Notes under the pieces: model-generated
Told to the model about the DNA's origin: nothing
What the model saw: the letters and a program-made list of their open reading frames with translations, nothing else
The model's database searches: none
Part shown: positions 62,401 through 64,000 of the stretch, piece after piece
Position numbering within the stretch: the stretch's first letter is position 1
Layout: each line of letters starts with the position of its first letter
Assembly: GCA_020723385.1 (NCBI GenBank)
Contig: DYIZ01000013.1
Coordinates: 1 to 64,000, forward strand
Direction of reading: 5' to 3'
Source of the DNA: Candidatus Aquidulcis sp.
GTDB taxonomy: Bacteria; Chloroflexota; Anaerolineae; Anaerolineales; UBA4823
Length of the DNA: 64,000 nucleotides
Made by a program: the position numbers and the translations under genes

Positions 62401-64000
62401 GAAGGCGATGGGCACATTGATGTCCCTGGGCGCAGTTTGTTCTATGCGACTGCATCGGAACGTATGGCGCGGCAACTACAGCATTTGCTTCTGCGGCTGG
62501 GAATCGTCAGCCGGCTGCGACAAGTGACTTTTCCCTACAAAGATGGTCGCACTGGCTATCAGCTTTTCATAACCAACAATAAAAATATCGTCGCCTTTGC
62601 ACAGCAGATTGGCTGCTATTTCATAAGCGATAAACGTAAACGTGCGCTTGATACGCTGACCCTGGCCGGGAATCTCGAAGTGGGTACCCGCGATATCGTA
62701 CCGCTTGCTGCAAAAGCGTTGATCCGCACCGCTAAGAAAAACCGCGGCGTCACCTGGCCAGAGATGAATGCTGCCTGTGGCGTTGCCCAACGCGAATTCT
62801 ACCCGGCGCACACAATCACCAAACGCGGCTATACACGCGAAACGGTTGGCCGCCTGGCAGCTTATTTCGATGATCCCGCCCTTCGCCGGTTGGCCGACAA
62901 CGATATCTATTGGGACGAAATCGTTGCGATTGAATACGTGGGCGAAAAACAGACTTATGATCTGGAAGTGGCCGATCTGCACAATTTCGTCGCCAACGAT
63001 ATTCTGGTTCATAACAGTCACGCAGCCGACTACGGCATCATCGCCGTTCAGACGGGCTACCTGAAATGCCATTACCCGGTCGAGTACATGACCGCCCTCA
63101 TGTCAGTGACCAAAAACGAGACCGAAAAGGTGGCCTGGTACGCCGCTGACTGCCGACGCATGGGGATTGACGTGATGCCGCCCGATGTCAACCACAGCGG
63201 GTGGGATTTCACCATCGAGGATTGCCCGGACGATAAAAAAGGCGGTTGCAAATCCGTGATCCGCTTTGGGCTTGGGGCAATCAAAAACGTCGGGCAGGGC
63301 GCGGTAGAGGTAGTCATTGCTACCCGCGAAAAGGGCGGCGCTTTCAAGGATGTCAACGATTTCGCCCGCCGGGTGGATTTACGCCAGGTGGGTAAACGCG
63401 CCCTCGAGAGCATGATTCGCGTGGGGGCGATGGATTCCTTCGGTTCCCGCCCATCCCTTTTGGCTGCGCTCGACACGATCATGTCGGTCAACGCCGCCAA
63501 TTTCCGCGCCGCGGAGGCCGGGCAGCTTTCCCTGTTTGGCGCGCACACCGGCGTGACCGATGAAGTCCACCTGCCCAAAGTCGTCACCGAAGTCAGCCGG
63601 CGCGAAATTCTCAATTGGGAGCGTGAGCTGATCGGCCTGTACGTTTCCGACCATCCGCTCAGCCCGGTGATGGATCTATTGAACCAGACGGTCTCGCACT
63701 TCGCCGGGCAGTTGGCCGACGCCAACCATGGCGAGCGGGTGCGCGTGGCGGGCCTGGTCACCCGGATGCGCAACCACCAGACCAAAACCGGCGCACAGAT
63801 GGCTTTTGTCACCATCGAAGACATCCAGGGCAATATCGAATTGGTGATCTTCCCGCGCACCTGGGAAAAAGTGCAGTCCATGATCGAATTCGACAAGATC
63901 ATCCTGGTGGACGGTAAAGTGGATAACGCCGAGGGCACCGACCCGAAGGTGCTGGTAGATGCGATCACGACCGAATTTAAAGTCACAACGTCGGTCGAAT
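59488..64000 (+). CDS. dnaE: DNA polymerase III alpha subunit, intein-containing, 3' end outside window
   Basis: Open from the ATG at 59488 to the window edge, 1504 codons. The N-terminal PHP domain has VHLHVHSEYSLLDG. The polymerase core has PDIDLDFRDDRR with catalytic Asp residues (around 397-401), GTHAAGVVI and FNKSHAADYG. After residue 751 (FNK) a 425-residue intein is inserted; extein resumes at SHAADYG. The last part includes an OB-fold region (VRVAGLVTRMRNHQT). About 1079 extein residues are visible, so roughly the last tenth is missing. Replicative polymerase of the chromosome; splicing is required for function. Confidence 0.95.
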   Translation, partial: MSFVHLHVHSEYSLLDGFSNIKKLVARAKALGMPALGLTDHGTMFGVIDFYNAAMSAGIKPIIGIEAYLASRTMKERNPQEDKKSTHILLLAENQTGYHNLLQLASAAQLEGFYYYPRVDHERLAQFSEGLICSSGCMSAEVPRLIQQGNMDGARKTLDWYYETFGKDNFFLELQSHDIPELEQINKSLLDLGRRYDARFIATNDVHYINREDARLQDILLAIQTGCVLSDPNRMRMTDNSYYLRTAEEMTSLFAGVPDALNNTLLIAERCNVDLGFKGYHLPNFDVPEGCTPESYLRELCETGLQRRFGARAGDAVYRQRLEYELGIIHTMGFDTYFLIVWDLCRYAREQGIWYNARGSAAGSIVAYCLDITVVDPIEHGLIFERFLNPGRISMPDIDLDFRDDRRADMLEYTAHKYGDDKVAQIITFGTLGARAAIRDVGRVMDIPLSEVDKAAKLIPNIPGKPVSIQDALEEVPEFKKLYDSEEFLHDLIDTASQMEGVVRNAGTHAAGVVITDKPVAEYLPLHRPTGQSAEESPIKAVTQFEMGILDSLGLLKVDFLGLATLTIMARACDLIRQRHGITFDLTNIPVDDPATYELMGRGDTAGVFQVEGNGMRRWLVQMKPKELANVIAMVALFRPGPMDFIPGYIRRMHGEEKVDYRHPLLEPIFKETYGYPVYQEQLMFAAINLAGYTPSESDELRKAISKKQKDKLLKHREKFIKGAREKDIAEDTAAAIFDDWEEFARYGFNKCLPGDTEVVDYATGRLVRIEDIYTGKAHLGKTVSCDTQALRLQTGQVSNVMENGVKPVFRLTTALGRRIEATANHPFYTYNGWEILDHLQAGDMIATPRCIPLNGQAEWPDHEVIALGHLLAEGNLCHPNSVYFYSQDDDQVADFIHAAEQFDNVHCTSALYKGTWSVYASRADRKIIPGIVLWAQRMGIWGKNARQKEIPAAGFELNNRQIGLLISRMWEGDGHIDVPGRSLFYATASERMARQLQHLLLRLGIVSRLRQVTFPYKDGRTGYQLFITNNKNIVAFAQQIGCYFISDKRKRALDTLTLAGNLEVGTRDIVPLAAKALIRTAKKNRGVTWPEMNAACGVAQREFYPAHTITKRGYTRETVGRLAAYFDDPALRRLADNDIYWDEIVAIEYVGEKQTYDLEVADLHNFVANDILVHNSHAADYGIIAVQTGYLKCHYPVEYMTALMSVTKNETEKVAWYAADCRRMGIDVMPPDVNHSGWDFTIEDCPDDKKGGCKSVIRFGLGAIKNVGQGAVEVVIATREKGGAFKDVNDFARRVDLRQVGKRALESMIRVGAMDSFGSRPSLLAALDTIMSVNAANFRAAEAGQLSLFGAHTGVTDEVHLPKVVTEVSRREILNWERELIGLYVSDHPLSPVMDLLNQTVSHFAGQLADANHGERVRVAGLVTRMRNHQTKTGAQMAFVTIEDIQGNIELVIFPRTWEKVQSMIEFDKIILVDGKVDNAEGTDPKVLVDAITTEFKVTTSVE
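61741..63015 (+). mobile_element. DnaE intein with LAGLIDADG-type homing endonuclease domain
   Basis: 425 residues. Starts with Cys (CLPGDTEV, block A), has block B TANHPFY, two diverged LAGLIDADG-type motifs (ALGHLLAEGN and ISRMWEGDGHID), block F DLEVADLHNFVAND and ends with HN; the first C-extein residue is Ser. All splicing residues are present, so it should be active. The insertion point FNK/SHA is in the conserved polymerase core. Confidence 0.93.

Overview
The window looks like a piece of a Chloroflexota chromosome, most likely class Anaerolineae. This is an inference from the moderately high GC content, the COG3459/GH94 gene neighbourhood, the very large GAF-domain kinases and the many short palindromic dispersed repeats, several of which lie inside coding regions. 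No rRNA or tRNA gene was found to confirm it.

Layout. (1) 1-3650, plus strand: the tail of an unknown gene, a dimethylargininase-like enzyme, a DUF6125-like protein, a histidine phosphatase, a 2x[4Fe-4S] ferredoxin-type protein and a bacterioferritin. (2) 3733-31237, minus strand: a beta-glucoside/beta-mannan utilisation cluster of about 27 kb, read from right to left. It holds a LacI-type repressor, a lipoprotein substrate-binding protein made of two fused copies, two ABC permeases, a clan GH-A glycosidase, a cellobiose phosphorylase (GH94), GH3 and GH26 lipoproteins, a PIG-V-like glycosyltransferase, three more GH94-type proteins, a solute-binding-protein homologue without signal peptide, an epimerase-like protein, a cupin and a GH1 beta-glucosidase. 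Three copies of the CelR/CebR-type box TGGGAGCGCTCCCA (one with a mismatch) flank the repressor gene. One lies directly downstream of a near-consensus promoter, so the proposed circuit is induction by cello-oligosaccharide, import by the ABC transporter, and phosphorolysis or hydrolysis inside the cell. (3) 31723-37111: an M20 peptidase, a secreted lipoprotein and a secreted DUF4091 protein.

(4) 37265-59110: a signalling island and the most unusual part of the window. A plus-strand run (SPFH protein, unknown protein, S1-S1-receiver-GAF-histidine kinase, receiver-multiGAF-kinase, receiver-phosphotransferase, P-loop ATPase-winged helix) converges on a minus-strand run (alanyl-tRNA-synthetase-like catalytic domain, multiGAF kinase, pseudo-receiver, receiver, receiver-phosphotransferase, receiver-CHAT protease). 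A strong terminator hairpin lies between them. RNA-binding domains on a histidine kinase, a tRNA-synthetase paralogue, two phosphorelay-linked small-molecule-kinase folds and a phosphorelay-linked caspase-like protease suggest a stress-sensing or conflict system linked to translation. That function is inference only. (5) 59488-64000: dnaE (DNA polymerase III alpha), interrupted by a full-length 425-residue intein with a LAGLIDADG endonuclease domain, and running off the window.

Two genes, the GH94-type gene at 6048-8525 and the CHAT gene at 49413-51071, show clear single frameshifts near their 3' ends. Each could be a sequencing error or a real lesion.
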